DNA of 32,321 nt, taken from contig JAUCBJ010002042.1 of NCBI GenBank assembly GCA_032718475.1, positions 1 through 32,321 on the forward strand, written 5' to 3'. The DNA comes from Nemertoderma westbladi (Eukaryota; Xenacoelomorpha; Nemertodermatida; Nemertodermatidae). Below are positions 19,790-29,910 of the stretch, piece by piece (positions within the stretch are counted from its first letter, which is position 1; every line of letters begins with the position of its first letter). A program made the translations under genes and the position numbers. Below the pieces are notes generated by a model. That model was not told the origin of the DNA, did no database searches, and worked only from the letters and a program-made list of their open reading frames with translations.

Positions 19790-20345
19790 CGAGTGGAGTG
19801 ATCGGCAATCCAGCTCCATCCTCCGTACCCAGACCACTGTGCCACTTTAGCCTCGACTCCCTGATGCAATGAGAAGCCCCTCGAACTATGGCGAACTGCA
19901 CACGGCGGCGAACCCACTCCATGACGGTGCTATAAGGTCTGTCCCAGTTGTGGTGTAACCTATCAGCGAAGATACTCGGGAGCTTGTTGGCATGCGGTGC
20001 CAGAACTCCATTCTACGGAGAGACAAGAGACTACGAAGGGTGCAAAAGTCCGCTCTCCTCTGTCTCGCTGGTTCCACATATAGTGCGGTTTTAGCGTCCT
20101 CCACAGATTCTAGGACCCTCATCGGGGGGCGTCCCGCATATGGCTTGGCGTCAAGGTTTACGACCCTGATATCTAACAACGCCTGAGTCTGCCGGTTGAA
20201 TGCCCCCGAACTCATACATCACACCAAGTCCTGCCTCTCCACTTAATCCAGGCTGGTCTCTGACTATGGGTTCCGACTGTCACGTTTCGTGGTCCAAATG
20301 CTAGAGAGGCCAGATCCCCAACAACATCACGGAGTTCAATATATG
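19790..20345 (-). pseudogene. C-terminal remnant of a DASNAFN-type retroelement
   Basis: On the minus strand one reads FNRQTQALLDIRVVNLDAKP, then EDAKTALYVEPARQRRADF, the same block as the plus-strand remnant near 1324-1430 and again the part that lies after the RT. Upstream (20345-20220), in shifted frames, are fragments such as DVVGDLASLAFGP. Downstream the frame changes to WVRRRVQFAIVRGASHCIRESR, a plausible end of the polyprotein. Frameshifts show that it is dead. It lies inside the 2.85-kb TIR element, so it inserted there later or was captured. Confidence 0.5.
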
Positions 20346-21514
20346 TCTTTGGATTATGAGGCCTTTTTTAAATTCCAATTCTTCCAAAGTCAATTGTTAT
20401 TAATCAAATTTCACTAACATTCAAAACATTTGAATTTTAATTGTATCAATTAGGCATTAATTCAATTAAATTGTCAATTAGCAACAATCGGACAATTAGG
20501 CAAACCATAAATATTTCATTAACGATATAGACAGTACAAACAAAACAAATAAACAATAAACAAAACAAGTATACAACAGGCACTAAACAATTAAAGATTA
20601 CAAAACTCTATAAAGAATAACAAAATTAAAGAGTACAAAATACAATAAACAATTGAATTGAAGTAAACAAACAGCAATAAAGCTACCAGTATAAATTAAA
20701 GTAACAAAACCTTATACACTATTTATTAAAGTAAGCAAAACTCATTAAACAATTAAACGTAAATAAAGAAAACTCAATAAACGCAACTCTGCAGTACAGC
20801 AGTAGGCCTACTGACGACAAAATGACTGTATGAGTCATTTATTGGCGGTGGATCATGTGACTGATTTTTAATTGCAATGCGTGTCAAGCACCACTAAAGT
20901 TCTTATTAAATTTTTGTCAAGTTATAAAGTCAACGAAAGTATGTTCTAGGTATACAAAATTTGTTAAGAATTTGGTAAGTGCATTGCATGATAAGTGCCC
21001 ACCCAAATATTTCTTAAAATCTATACTGTACTTGGCAAGTATTTTTTAATTCCTTAACAAATAATGCAAAATGTGGTAATTGTAAAAATTTAGTAAAAGT
21101 ATCATGCCAGTACCTTGCCATTAGGTAGTACTTTACTAATATGATACGATTCTCAACCCGGGAAGCTCGCTTACTTTCGTCGCTCACCCCACAGTATCAT
21201 CCATTAGTAGGAGGATCTGCATTACACCAAGAAAACCGTCAGACTGATATGCAGATTTTATCATAACTACCAATCTATTCAATCTATTAACTAACGTAAA
21301 TATAAAATAAAGTGCTACTAGTAGCTGCACATTGACGCATACCTATAGATGTTATAACACGTTCGTGGGGCCTTCGAGCAGCACGAGGCCCAGTTATGAG
21401 ATACAAATTAAAATTGAGCGACTGTATCACAAAATCAGTATTTGAGAAATTTAACCACACCGCCAATCAATCAAAGAAAGGGGGACAGTACGTGTTCAGC
21501 CCTTTTAATCTGCA

Positions 21515-21534
21515 CCCCCCCCCCCCCCCCCCCC
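21515..21534. repeat. Poly-C tract (20 nt)
   Basis: A run of 20 C, producing a false proline-rich open frame on the plus strand. Confidence 0.95.
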
Positions 21535-21620
21535 TTCCCACCAAACAATACATAACCGCGACATCTACCACCCACGGGCTGACGGGGCGGAAGGGTAGCA
21601 CAAACTTATTTCCAATCGCA

Positions 21621-21985
21621 CGTTCAATATGCGAAGCCATGTGGTTTATAGGAATATAATAAACGCAGTACTCCGTCTTCTTTATAAGCCTCGTTGAGTT
21701 CGTCCTGTTTTGTATTTAAATATATTTCTTAAACGAAGGCTGACGCTCTTTATAATAATAATAACAAGGGATGCGTTCAATATGTGAAGCCAGGTGGTTT
21801 ATATAATAATAATAGTCAACGCAGTACTCGTCTTCATTATAAGTCTCGTTGTGCTCGTCCTGTTTTGTATTTAAATATCTTTCCTAAACGAAGACTGACG
21901 ATCTTTATAATGCGTTCAATAGGCGAAGCCAGGTATGGTTTTGGTTTATAGGAATATAGTCTACGCAGCACTCATTCCTCATGAG
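21621..21985 (+). repeat. ~150-bp tandem repeat, 2.5 copies
   Basis: The block beginning (G)CGTTCAATATGCGAAGCCA and containing ACGCAGTACTC(C)GTCTTC, CTCGTCCTGTTTTGTATTT and AAACGAAG(G/A)CTGACG starts at about 21621, 21773 and 21911. The third copy is truncated after ACGCAGCACTCATTCCTC. Nothing suggests coding. From 21990 to 22800 I see only unique sequence, dense in GTACCGGTAC-type palindromes around 22450-22590. Confidence 0.85.
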
Positions 21986-23258
21986 CCCGAGTTATAGTGT
22001 GGCAATGTAGATGCAGTCCCCAGTTTGCCAGTTTGCACCCGACCAGCGGAAACTCGGTGCAGTAGGCCTACTGCATGTACAATGCGTGTCAAATTCAACA
22101 CCACCGGGCACTGGGTGATCGTGATGGCAGAGTGAGATTAAAAAACCGGATTACTTCATCCTCGGTTACGGTTAGTCCAGTTTGCACGTAGCGGCAGCGA
22201 TACCGAAAGTCGAGGTCAACAGACAGAGGCGGCCTTGGTGGTGAGTTGTTTGATTTCAATTCCAACACTTTTCTGGGCAGCTGGGTAGACTCTGGTAGTG
22301 GGTACCTTATCTTAGAATGCCGGTCAGCTGGTTAGTCCGCAGGTTACTCCGGATTCCGCACTGCAGTGCTAGTGCATAGCATGGCTAATTAGGGTCTACA
22401 GAATTAGGCCTGTCCTGTACCAGTACAGCAATATACGTGATCTAATCACTGCACCGGTACCGCGGTACCAGTCAGCCAGTACCGGTACCGTAAAACACCA
22501 AATACAGTATGGTATTGCAGTATTGCTGTATTGTCTGATTGCAGGATTCCTGATTCAGGGATTGACATTGCGTATAGTACCGGTACAGGCAGACAGGCCA
22601 CAATGGTATTATTACTGCAGTACTGTAATTTCGTAATTTGCTAGAAACCCAGCTGATTTAGTCTCCTAGCAACCTGCAGGCAGATGCCAAGCATTATAAT
22701 TTTGGATAAAGAAATTTATTATAACTGTAAGACAGTTACACTGGTGCTGCACGAAGGCCCCAAGCAAATTCAACTTGGAAAATTTCTAAACTTTTGACAG
22801 ACTATTTGTGTACCAAGTTTGGTTACATTTCATCGAGGATTGATCGAGTTATTAACGTTAAAAATTGAACACCGCAAAAAAAGCGACAGAACGACAGAAC
22901 AGCAGGTTGATTACGTCACCTTCAAGGCAGAACCCCCTAAGTCGATTTTTTTCGATTTTCATGTTTTTGACTTTTGGGGTAATTCGATATCGGCTTTTTC
23001 GTCTGGCGGAACCCCGAATCTTTTCTACCAGCCATTTTTGAGTTATAAGCCAAAGACAGTTCCCCGTAACTTATGCCCACTTCGAGGCAGAACCCCACAT
23101 GTCAATAATTGGCTTGCAAAACACCGTAAATTCTCAGTCCACCTGGCAAAACCCCTTAAATCAGAAATAACAACCTGTAAAACCCCTTAAATCAGAAACA
23201 ATATCCTGGCAAAACCCCGTAATTTCTCATTTATATACTGGTTTGTATTGCGGCCATG

Positions 23259-23919
23259 ACACAAACCTTATTGAGGGAACACAAACATTAATCTGGGATA
23301 CAAACATTTATCAGGGAATCAAACATTAATCAGGGACACACATTAAGTGGTACAAACATTAATAAGGGACAAAAACATTAATTAGGGACACACATTAATC
23401 AAGGGCACATACATTAATAAGGGACACAGATATTAATCAGGGTCACAAATGATTGATATCTGTCCCTCGTTTAGTGTTTGTGTCCCTCATTAATGTTTGT
23501 GTCCCTCATTAATGTTTGTGTACCTTATTAATGTTTGTGTCCCTCATTAATGTTAGTGTACCTCATTAATGATTGTGTCCCTCATTAATGTTTGTGTCCC
23601 TCATTAATGTTTGTGTCCCTCATTAATGTTTGTGTACCTCATTAATGTTTGTGTCCTATATCAATGTTTATGTCCCACATTAATGTTTGTGTCCCACATC
23701 AATGTTTATGTCCCACATTAATGTTTGTGTACCTCATTAATGTTTGTGTCCTATATCAATGTTTATGTCCCACATTAATGTTTGTGTCCCACATCAATGT
23801 TTATGTCCCACATTAATGTTTGTCCCCCTGATTAATGTTTGTCCCCCTGATTAATGTTTGTCCCACATTAATGTTTGTGGCGCTGATAAATATATGTCCT
23901 TCATTTAATGTTTGTGTCC
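23259..23919. repeat. 19-bp minisatellite in head-to-head orientation
   Basis: From 23259 to 23446 the units read ACAAACATTAATCAGGGAC in about 10 diverged copies. From 23461 to 23919 the inverted unit TGTCCCTCATTAATGTTTG is repeated about 23 times, with CTC/CAC/CTAT variants and a local duplication of ~76 bp (23640-23820). The orientation switch at about 23450 makes the whole block a large imperfect palindrome. Confidence 0.9.
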
Positions 23920-24579
23920 AAGTTGCTATGGGGTTCCGGACGTTTTGGATAACTTGGTCAGCAACAAGCAACTTAATTTGAGTAACATTAACTTTTAGTC
24001 TCCGTTATATGAGGCCTCTTTTACAGCAACAAACTTCGCGTTTACATAGAGCAACTTGATCGGCAACCTGACATGTTCACTAAGTTGCTGATAGAGTTGC
24101 TCAAAATGTTGCCACGTACTGTAGAAAAAACAGTCTTTAATTATTCGTCATGACGTAGCCAGACTTTGTTCTTACTGTAGAGTACCACCCATGGCTATAT
24201 TTTGTACTTAGAGTTCCGTTTGCTTGAATCTAAATTTTGTTCTTATTGTTCTGCATTTAGCTACATTTTGTTCAATTTGTATTGATACATGATTCTAACT
24301 ACAGTCCCGTACTTATTTTAGAAGCAATTAATACCAAAATATCAAAATCTTATGGAGCACTTTAGAATTTTGAAGTCAAAAATTTCCAACATGTGCGCAA
24401 GTGTGTTAGCTGGATTGTATGTGCTTATTTGTTATTATTGCGTTTACAGGTAATACTAACACCTGCTCATGTGCTAGTTAACATATTAGATAGCACGTTA
24501 GCTAATAACAAATGCGCACATGTATTACGTGCGCACTACGGACTAAATAATTAAGGACCACGATACGCCTTGGCTATAA

Positions 24580-24705
24580 TTTGATATATTTTGCGTGTTT
24601 TTGTATAAATTCGGACTTATGGTGTTTTGCCTAATTGAGGATGCCTTGTTTTGGCAAAACACCATAAGTCCGAATTTTTACTAAAAAACCGCAATATATT
24701 TCAAA
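24580..24705. repeat. Hairpin with 52-bp arms
   Basis: The left arm 24580-24631 and right arm 24653-24705 pair perfectly over AATTCGGACTTATGGTGTTT and TGCC and less well outside; the loop is 21 bp. Probably a small MITE or the terminus of a foldback. Confidence 0.85.
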
Positions 24706-24905
24706 GGTGATTCTAAATTAAATAGAAAGTTTAGTTATATGAATTCTATATATATTTATTTGTCAAAAAACACAATAACATGTAAACTGAGGCATCTCTC
24801 TAAAAAATAAACAGGTTTTATCGATTATCTCAGAACTACAAAAATCGACTTAGGGGGTTCTGCCTTGAAGGTGTCGATTAATGGTACCCCTACGCTAAGG
24901 CTCAC

Positions 24906-25130
24906 TCACTTCGTGGCTCGCCCCACAGTCGCGGATTTTAAAACCGCACAAGTACCCCTATGAAGAGCCTTAATAGCAAATAGCATACGTTTTCCATATC
25001 CTAACAGTCTTAATTCATCCAGCATCTTGCTACGTGGTACCCTATCGTATGCTTTAGAGAAATCTATAAAACAAATAAATAATTCATAATTTTTATATAT
25101 TGCAAAATCAATGATAAGACGTAATGACAA
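24906..25130 (-). pseudogene. LINE reverse-transcriptase fragment (second family)
   Basis: The minus-strand frame reads LFICFIDFSKAYDRVPRSKM, then LDELRLLGYGKRMLFAIKAL and CAVLKSA. This is RT motif A (IDFSKAYDRVPR with its catalytic Asp) and the following helix of a non-LTR RT, clearly different from the FKAFDSVS family elsewhere in the window. The fragment is 74 codons; motifs B and C are missing. Its left edge adjoins CTCACTCACTTCGTGGCTCGCCCC, a word related to 21165-21190. Confidence 0.75.
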
Positions 25131-25389
25131 AATTTATTCCAAGCAGCCCCGCTTTGGTTGCCCTCCCGCCTGTACAGTAAGTAAATCAATGATACCAATG
25201 AAAAAACTGGTAGGTTGCTGGGGCAAAAACATACAGTATAAAAAATATATCAGATTTTACAATTTGCATTTAATGTCGGAATTCTGCTCTACATTTCATA
25301 AAATGATAATTGAATGTACCGACATACTGACTAATGGGCGCTTGGTTGGTATGTATATAAAATCTATGGGTAAAACAATAGAATCTTAT

Positions 25390-27025
25390 GGTAGGTGCTA
25401 AAATGCACAACGAGCAACAATGAGCAAAACGAGGAACAATGACCAACAATGAGTAACAACGAGCAACAATGACCAATAACGAACAACCACGAGCAATAAT
25501 GAGCAACAACGAGCAACAATGAGCAACAACGAGCAATAACTACGAGCAACAAAGAGCAACAATGACCAATAACGAACAACCACGAGCAACAATGAGCAAC
25601 AACGAGCAACAACGAGCAACAATGAACAACAACGAGTAATAACAAAGTACAACAACGAGCAACAATGAGCAACAACGAGCAATAACAAAGTACAACAACG
25701 AGCAACAATGAGCAACAACAAAGAGCAACAATGATCAACAACGAGCAATAACAAAGTACAACAACGAGCAACAATGAGCAACAACAAACAACAACGAGCA
25801 ACAAAGAGCAACAACGAGCAACCACGAGCAATAATGACCAACAATGAGCGACAACGAGCAACAATGACCAACAACGAGCAACAACGAGCAATAACAAAGT
25901 ACAACAACGAGCAACAATGAGCAACAACGAGCAATAACAAAGTACAACAACGAGCAACAATGAGCAACAACAAACAACAACGAGCAACAAAGAGCAACCA
26001 CGAGCAACAATGAGCAACAACGAGCAATAATGACCTACAACGAGCAACAATGAGCAACAGCGAGCAATAATAAAGTACAAGAACGAGCAACAATGAGCAA
26101 CATTGAGCAACAACGAGCAATAATAAACTACAACAACGAGCAACAATGAGCAACAATGATCAACAATGAGCAACAATGAGCAACAATGAGCAACAACGAG
26201 TAACAATGAGCAACAACGAGTAATAAAAAGTACTACAACGAGCAACAATGAGCAACAACGAACAACAATGACCAACAACGAGCAACAACGTTCAAAAATG
26301 AGCAACAACGATCAACAATGAGCAACAATGAGCAACAACGAGCAACAATGAGTAACAAAGAACAACAACGAGCAACAATGACCAACAACGAGTAACAACG
26401 AGCAACAACGAGTAACAACGAACAACAACGAGCAACAATGACCAACAACGAGTAACATCGAGCAACAATGAGCCACACTTCTAGCCGCTGCTGGCAGTAA
26501 CTGATTCCATTTCATTCTCATCCTCCACTAACAGGTAGTTTCAGATTACATAAAATGGCAAATATCGGGAAATATATGGGGGGGGGGGGGGGGGGGTGTA
26601 GCAACGCCCCCTACACCCCCCCCCCCCCCCCTTACTGTATATTTTTTTTATTTTGTACATGTCTCCAATGCGGTTGAAAAATGCATAGAAAACGATATTT
26701 CCGATGTCAGTTTTAATATTTGGTGGAATGTATTCTGTCTGTTTGTTGGTTTTCTTCTGTCTATCTTACATTCTGACAGGCAGATTGGCAGACAGATATT
26801 CCTCGATAACTCTGTTGCTCATTGGTGCTCGTTGTTGTACTTTATTATTGCTCGCTGTTGCTCAATGTTGTTTGTTGTTGCTCATTGTTGCTCGTTCTTG
26901 CTCATTGTTGCTCGTTGTTGCATATTGTTGCTCCTTGTTGCTCATTGTTGGTCATTGTTGCTCATTGTTGCTCATTGTTGCTCATTGTTGCTCATTGTTG
27001 CTCGTTGTGCATTTTAGCACCTACC
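25390..27025. mobile_element. Foldback element with 10-bp-repeat arms
   Basis: Its ends are perfect inverted repeats: GGTAGGTGCTAAAATGCAC at 25390-25408 and its complement at 27007-27025, extending about 38 bp into the arms. The left arm (to about 26473) consists of around 100 copies of the 10-bp unit CGAGCAACAA / TGAGCAACAA with ATAACAAAGTACAACAA interruptions; the right arm (26815-27025) is the same repeat inverted, about 20 copies. The 340-bp centre contains a poly-G (26578-26596) and a poly-C (26616-26631) that can pair. This is the architecture of Foldback-type transposons. The unit is not a multiple of 3, so Cys/Leu/Val-rich open frames up to 314 codons run through both arms; they are not genes. 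Confidence 0.85.
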
Positions 27026-28371
27026 GAATACCCAACAAAAAACATAGGATCAGGACATTACGCCCAAAGTAGTGCTCAGCCCTAGGTCATCAAAAAACAA
27101 CACAAACAATACAAACAAAAACGACATAAACAAAAAACAAATATATGAATGGGAGAATCTTTTAGGCTCGTTAAGCCAAGGAATGCCTGTTCACCACCAT
27201 GGGTGATTTTCCACAGTAAACCCTTCCACTCTGAAAATTGTAACTTTCACATTTTTTTAAAAATTGTTCACTTACTTAAAAAATTGGGGCTGCAAAACAA
27301 CAACCCAAGTAAATTTTTCTATCTGATTAAGATTAGATGTTTTCGTTAAAATTTGTAGATTTTAGAGGGGGATCAATTTATGTCCCACCTCCCAGTATTT
27401 GAACATTTTATACCCCCTGAACTAACAGGGTTAAATTAAGTTTGAATGTCGTTTTATTTTCAAATTTCGAAATTTTATAAATTATAATTAAAAATCGTAG
27501 ATTATACCGGGCCCGGTACTGATACCGTACCACTAACAAAACTATGTAGCATATGCCTTTCTGCAGCCTACAGGCAGCAGAAGTAGACCTACAAGGTGAA
27601 GGTAGTGACTGAACCAGTTACATCGCGCTTGCTGTCTGCATAAGTGATGAATGACATACTGTTAGGCCTACCTCAACATGACTTCTTAGAATACGGCATC
27701 AGCATTAATAAAATCTATGGGTAAGAGCCTTGATTCTTATGCAAGTCATATGCATTAATATGGTCATGGTCTATGGATTAATCAAGATCAATTACAAACA
27801 ATTAAATTACAATCACAAGTGACATTGATCGTTTGTAAAAAAGAATATCAATACCTGAAAACGAGGATGTGTTACCCATCGTTAAATTAGTAAAATATAT
27901 TGTAACTTTTTTTAATAAAATGTTTTTAGTTATCGAAAATCATCAAATCAATAAGATGTCAGATAATCTCAGAATTGTCAGAATTGAAACATTTTATTAT
28001 TTTTGCATCAAAATTTTTATATTGAAATTTAAATAAAAATCCGGGCTGGGAGTCCGTCCCCTTTACAACATGGGGCTCTGCCCCCCAGACCCTCAGACCA
28101 AAACATAAACTTCACAATTTGCGCTACCATGGAAATTAAATTCCTGGATCCGCCTCTGATTAATATTGTCTATGGAATAATCAAGATCAAATTAAATTAC
28201 AAAGTGTAGTAAGAATTCATTATTAGTGTGACCATGATGTCACAACTATATGGCTACACTCTGATACAGTTTAGTAACAATGTTAGATAAAATACATCAC
28301 AATCATATTTTACAAACCTATAATATATATTTATTACATTATAGAATCTCAATAGATCCTTTTATTTTCAG
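27026..28371. other. No recognised gene
   Basis: AT-rich sequence. The only distinctive item is a GGGGCTCTGCCCCCCAGACCC word near 28070-28090, similar in style to GCCGCTCCCAAACCCCAGAC near 19585; such G/C-rich words often mark old transposon ends. The word AATAAAATCTATGGGTAA (27707-27724) echoes ATAAAATCTATGGGTAA at 25357-25373. Confidence 0.5.
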
Positions 28372-28453
28372 TGCAAATGTGATGAAGTGGGCAAAGAAAT
28401 AGAAGGAAAAGAAGATAGACAAATGGAAATGTGCGCCTTGGAGGAAAAAAAAC
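28372..28453 (+). CDS. Probable exon upstream of a TSR exon (C.C...C region)
   Basis: A strong acceptor ATCCTTTTATTTTCAG precedes TGC AAA TGT. Only one frame is open, giving CKCDEVGKEIEGKEDRQMEM followed by CALEEKK and a possible donor C|GTAAAA at 28454. The end is phase 1, which is what the TSR exon at 29625 needs, and the join would place the last Cys about 12 residues before the WSEW motif. The three Cys could close a preceding module. Weak points: the exon is short, the donor lacks G at +5 and AT/A-rich sequence surrounds it. It could be a chance open stretch. Confidence 0.35.
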
Positions 28454-28753
28454 GTAAAAAAATATATATATAATATATAAGATTATATTATTTTAATATA
28501 ATAAATTGTGGCGGTGCCACTTACAAACTACATCTAGCTACGTAGGGTGATATACAGACTCGGATAGATCTCGAGATGAGTCACTACCTGTACGTCTTAC
28601 TGGTACCGAGCTGCTCGATATATTTTATGTATTATGAGATATAGCAGTATGGCAGGAAATTGCATACTGACCTGACTGCTTAGCAAGATTTATTGAGCCG
28701 AACTGCAACTGACATCCCTCACATTACTTACACCCCACTCCCACGCCTTCACC

Positions 28754-29135
28754 ATGGCGGAGTCAAATGCTGCTTCCCTGAAACTGCTCGCCTTATGGAC
28801 TACCCACTACCCAGCCTGAGGTCTGGTTCGCACAGGCCGAGGCCCTCGACCAAGACACCGCCATTCGCCTCCTCCAGCTGATCCGGGATCCCCCTGCTGT
28901 CGACCAGTACTCCCAGATCAAGGCCAAACTCGTCAAGGTGTTATAATGTTTTCCTCAATTTCCGGAGATTCAACATCGTGAATTTCTCGCAGTTGATATT
29001 GTGGGTCGGTTACACAGTTCGGACAATCATAGGCATATTTTTACTATGATTGACCATGCTAGCCATTGGTTGGAAGCAGTTCCCACATCCAATATTACTG
29101 GTTCCGAAGTTATATCGTGGATTGTAAGAGATAAA
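28754..29135 (+). pseudogene. Gypsy-type LTR retroelement debris (gag and integrase pieces)
   Basis: The first part (28754-28940) starts ATG and, across a frameshift, reads LKLLALW then PEVWFAQAEA, a gag-like N-terminal segment. Without protease, RT or RNase H it passes directly into an integrase-like piece (about 28965-29115) with FLAVDIVGRLH, IFTMIDHASHW and EAVP, the start of the integrase core with its first catalytic Asp. Stops follow. No LTRs or primer-binding site were recognised. A heavily deleted copy, lying in the presumed intron between the two TSR-gene exons. Confidence 0.65.
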
Positions 29136-29624
29136 TAAATGGGCACCACCACCAGGTAGAGCTCTTCCCATCATCATCTGCACAAACCGGTTCTTAGTGC
29201 ATTATATTGAATTATACAGGATTATTATTTTCATTTTATAAATTTGACCTATCCTACGTGGTTTTAATTTATCGATTTTTAAGTACGTTTTAATGTACCT
29301 TCAACTGGGTTTATATAACATTAATGTTTATAATGTGTTTTAATATCATGCTGTCCCACCGTTAATGTCCCATATGTTTGGATAATAATAAACAACAGTA
29401 GCAAAAAATATTTTTTTTGTATTATCAAATTATATTCAGCCACAATTCATTTTGTTACTCCAACTACACAAGAGAGCTCCCACACCCTTTCTTTACAAAT
29501 GTTGTGGTAATATTGTGTATTTTGAAAGACGTCATTATTATGCGTTAATATTTGTTTATATTCATATAATTCATTTTGTTTGGTGGTGATAAACACGACA
29601 ATATCAACACGTGTTTTCTTGTAG
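29136..29624. other. No recognised gene (presumed intron)
   Basis: AT-rich stretch ending in CACGTGTTTTCTTGTAG, the acceptor of the exon that follows. Nothing else is recognisable. Confidence 0.5.
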
Positions 29625-29801
29625 ATGTCGGTGTTTGGAGTGAATGGACTTTGGATAATAGTGTTTGCCCCAAAGGTCTTTCATTTCCCGCGGAAGTCCT
29701 TACCAAAAGATGGAAGGGTTGCGAAAAGGAGAGATGGGGTGGCGGATGTGAAGGAAGAGATCAGATGCCTAGCTGCCCTTCGGATAAAAGCTTTTATTAT
29801 G
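29625..29801 (+). CDS. Thrombospondin type 1 repeat exon (partial gene)
   Basis: Acceptor GTGTTTTCTTGTAG, then 177 bases to a possible donor TATG|GTTTGT. Both ends are phase 1, so the exon is a symmetrical 1-1 exon as is usual for shuffled extracellular modules. It reads VGVWSEWTLDNSVCPKGL, then TKRWKGCEKERWGGGCEG and PSCPSDKS. The W..W motif (a C-mannosylation-type WSEW), the R/K-x-C, the GG.CEG and the C-P near the end, with four Cys in all, fit a thrombospondin type 1 repeat of a secreted or cell-surface protein. The usual six Cys are not all present, so two may lie in a neighbouring exon or the domain is diverged. The downstream exon is not seen. If unspliced, the frame would stop at 29822-29824. 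Confidence 0.5.
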
Positions 29802-29910
29802 GTTTGTATTTTTTAAAGCAGTAGTAGTGGGTTGCTATGTATAAAAATAGTAGTAAAGTGAACCTAATTACTTAAATAATTAGTTATGTAATTAGTCAGT
29901 TAGGAGTCAG

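Larger units (their letters stand above)
18317..21162. mobile_element. 2.85-kb TIR element (CCCGGGTTGAGA ends), non-autonomous
   Basis: CCCGGGTTGAGATTC at 18317-18331 matches the inverted GATTCTCAACCCGGG at 21148-21162 in 14 of 15 bases. Inside both ends are clusters of GCAAGT / TTAGTA / CTTAG words (for example CTTAGAAAGGCTTAGAACG on the left, CTTGGCAAGTATTTT on the right), as in elements with subterminal transposase-binding repeats. No transposase frame is visible. The body carries two poly-C tracts and a minus-strand retroelement remnant. I see no clear target duplication. From 18840 to 19780 and 20350 to 21000 nothing else is recognisable. Confidence 0.5.
22915..24875. mobile_element. Inverted-repeat-bounded 1.96-kb composite
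   Basis: The 36 bases at 22915-22950 (containing TTCAAGGCAGAACCCCCTAA) return inverted at 24840-24875 with one mismatch. Inside the left end a diverged tandem motif G(G/T)CA(A/G)AACCCC(T/G)TAA recurs about six times up to 23215. Next come the 19-bp head-to-head minisatellite and the hairpin at 24580-24705, whose arm also contains GGCAAAACACC. No transposase is visible. It may be one non-autonomous element or nested ones. Confidence 0.5.

Noticed and set aside
22200-22250. 5' untranslated exon ending GGTG|GTGAGTTG
   Set aside because: A single donor-like word with no open frame, promoter element or partner acceptor.
21369-22768. Further TIR element with ends GGGGCCTTCG.GCAGCAC
   Set aside because: The inverted match is only about 20 bp with mismatches and has no extension or target duplication; too weak to list.
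17212-24900. Preceding (N-terminal) myosin exon ending in (I)Y|
   Set aside because: I looked on the minus strand for an open stretch with the L..L....I..NL..RY...IY pattern ending in phase 0 at a donor. The few TAT|GT candidates had stops within a few codons.
25364-27085. Cys/Leu/Val-rich membrane-like proteins on both strands
   Set aside because: Translations of the 10-bp repeat in the foldback arms, open in several frames at once.
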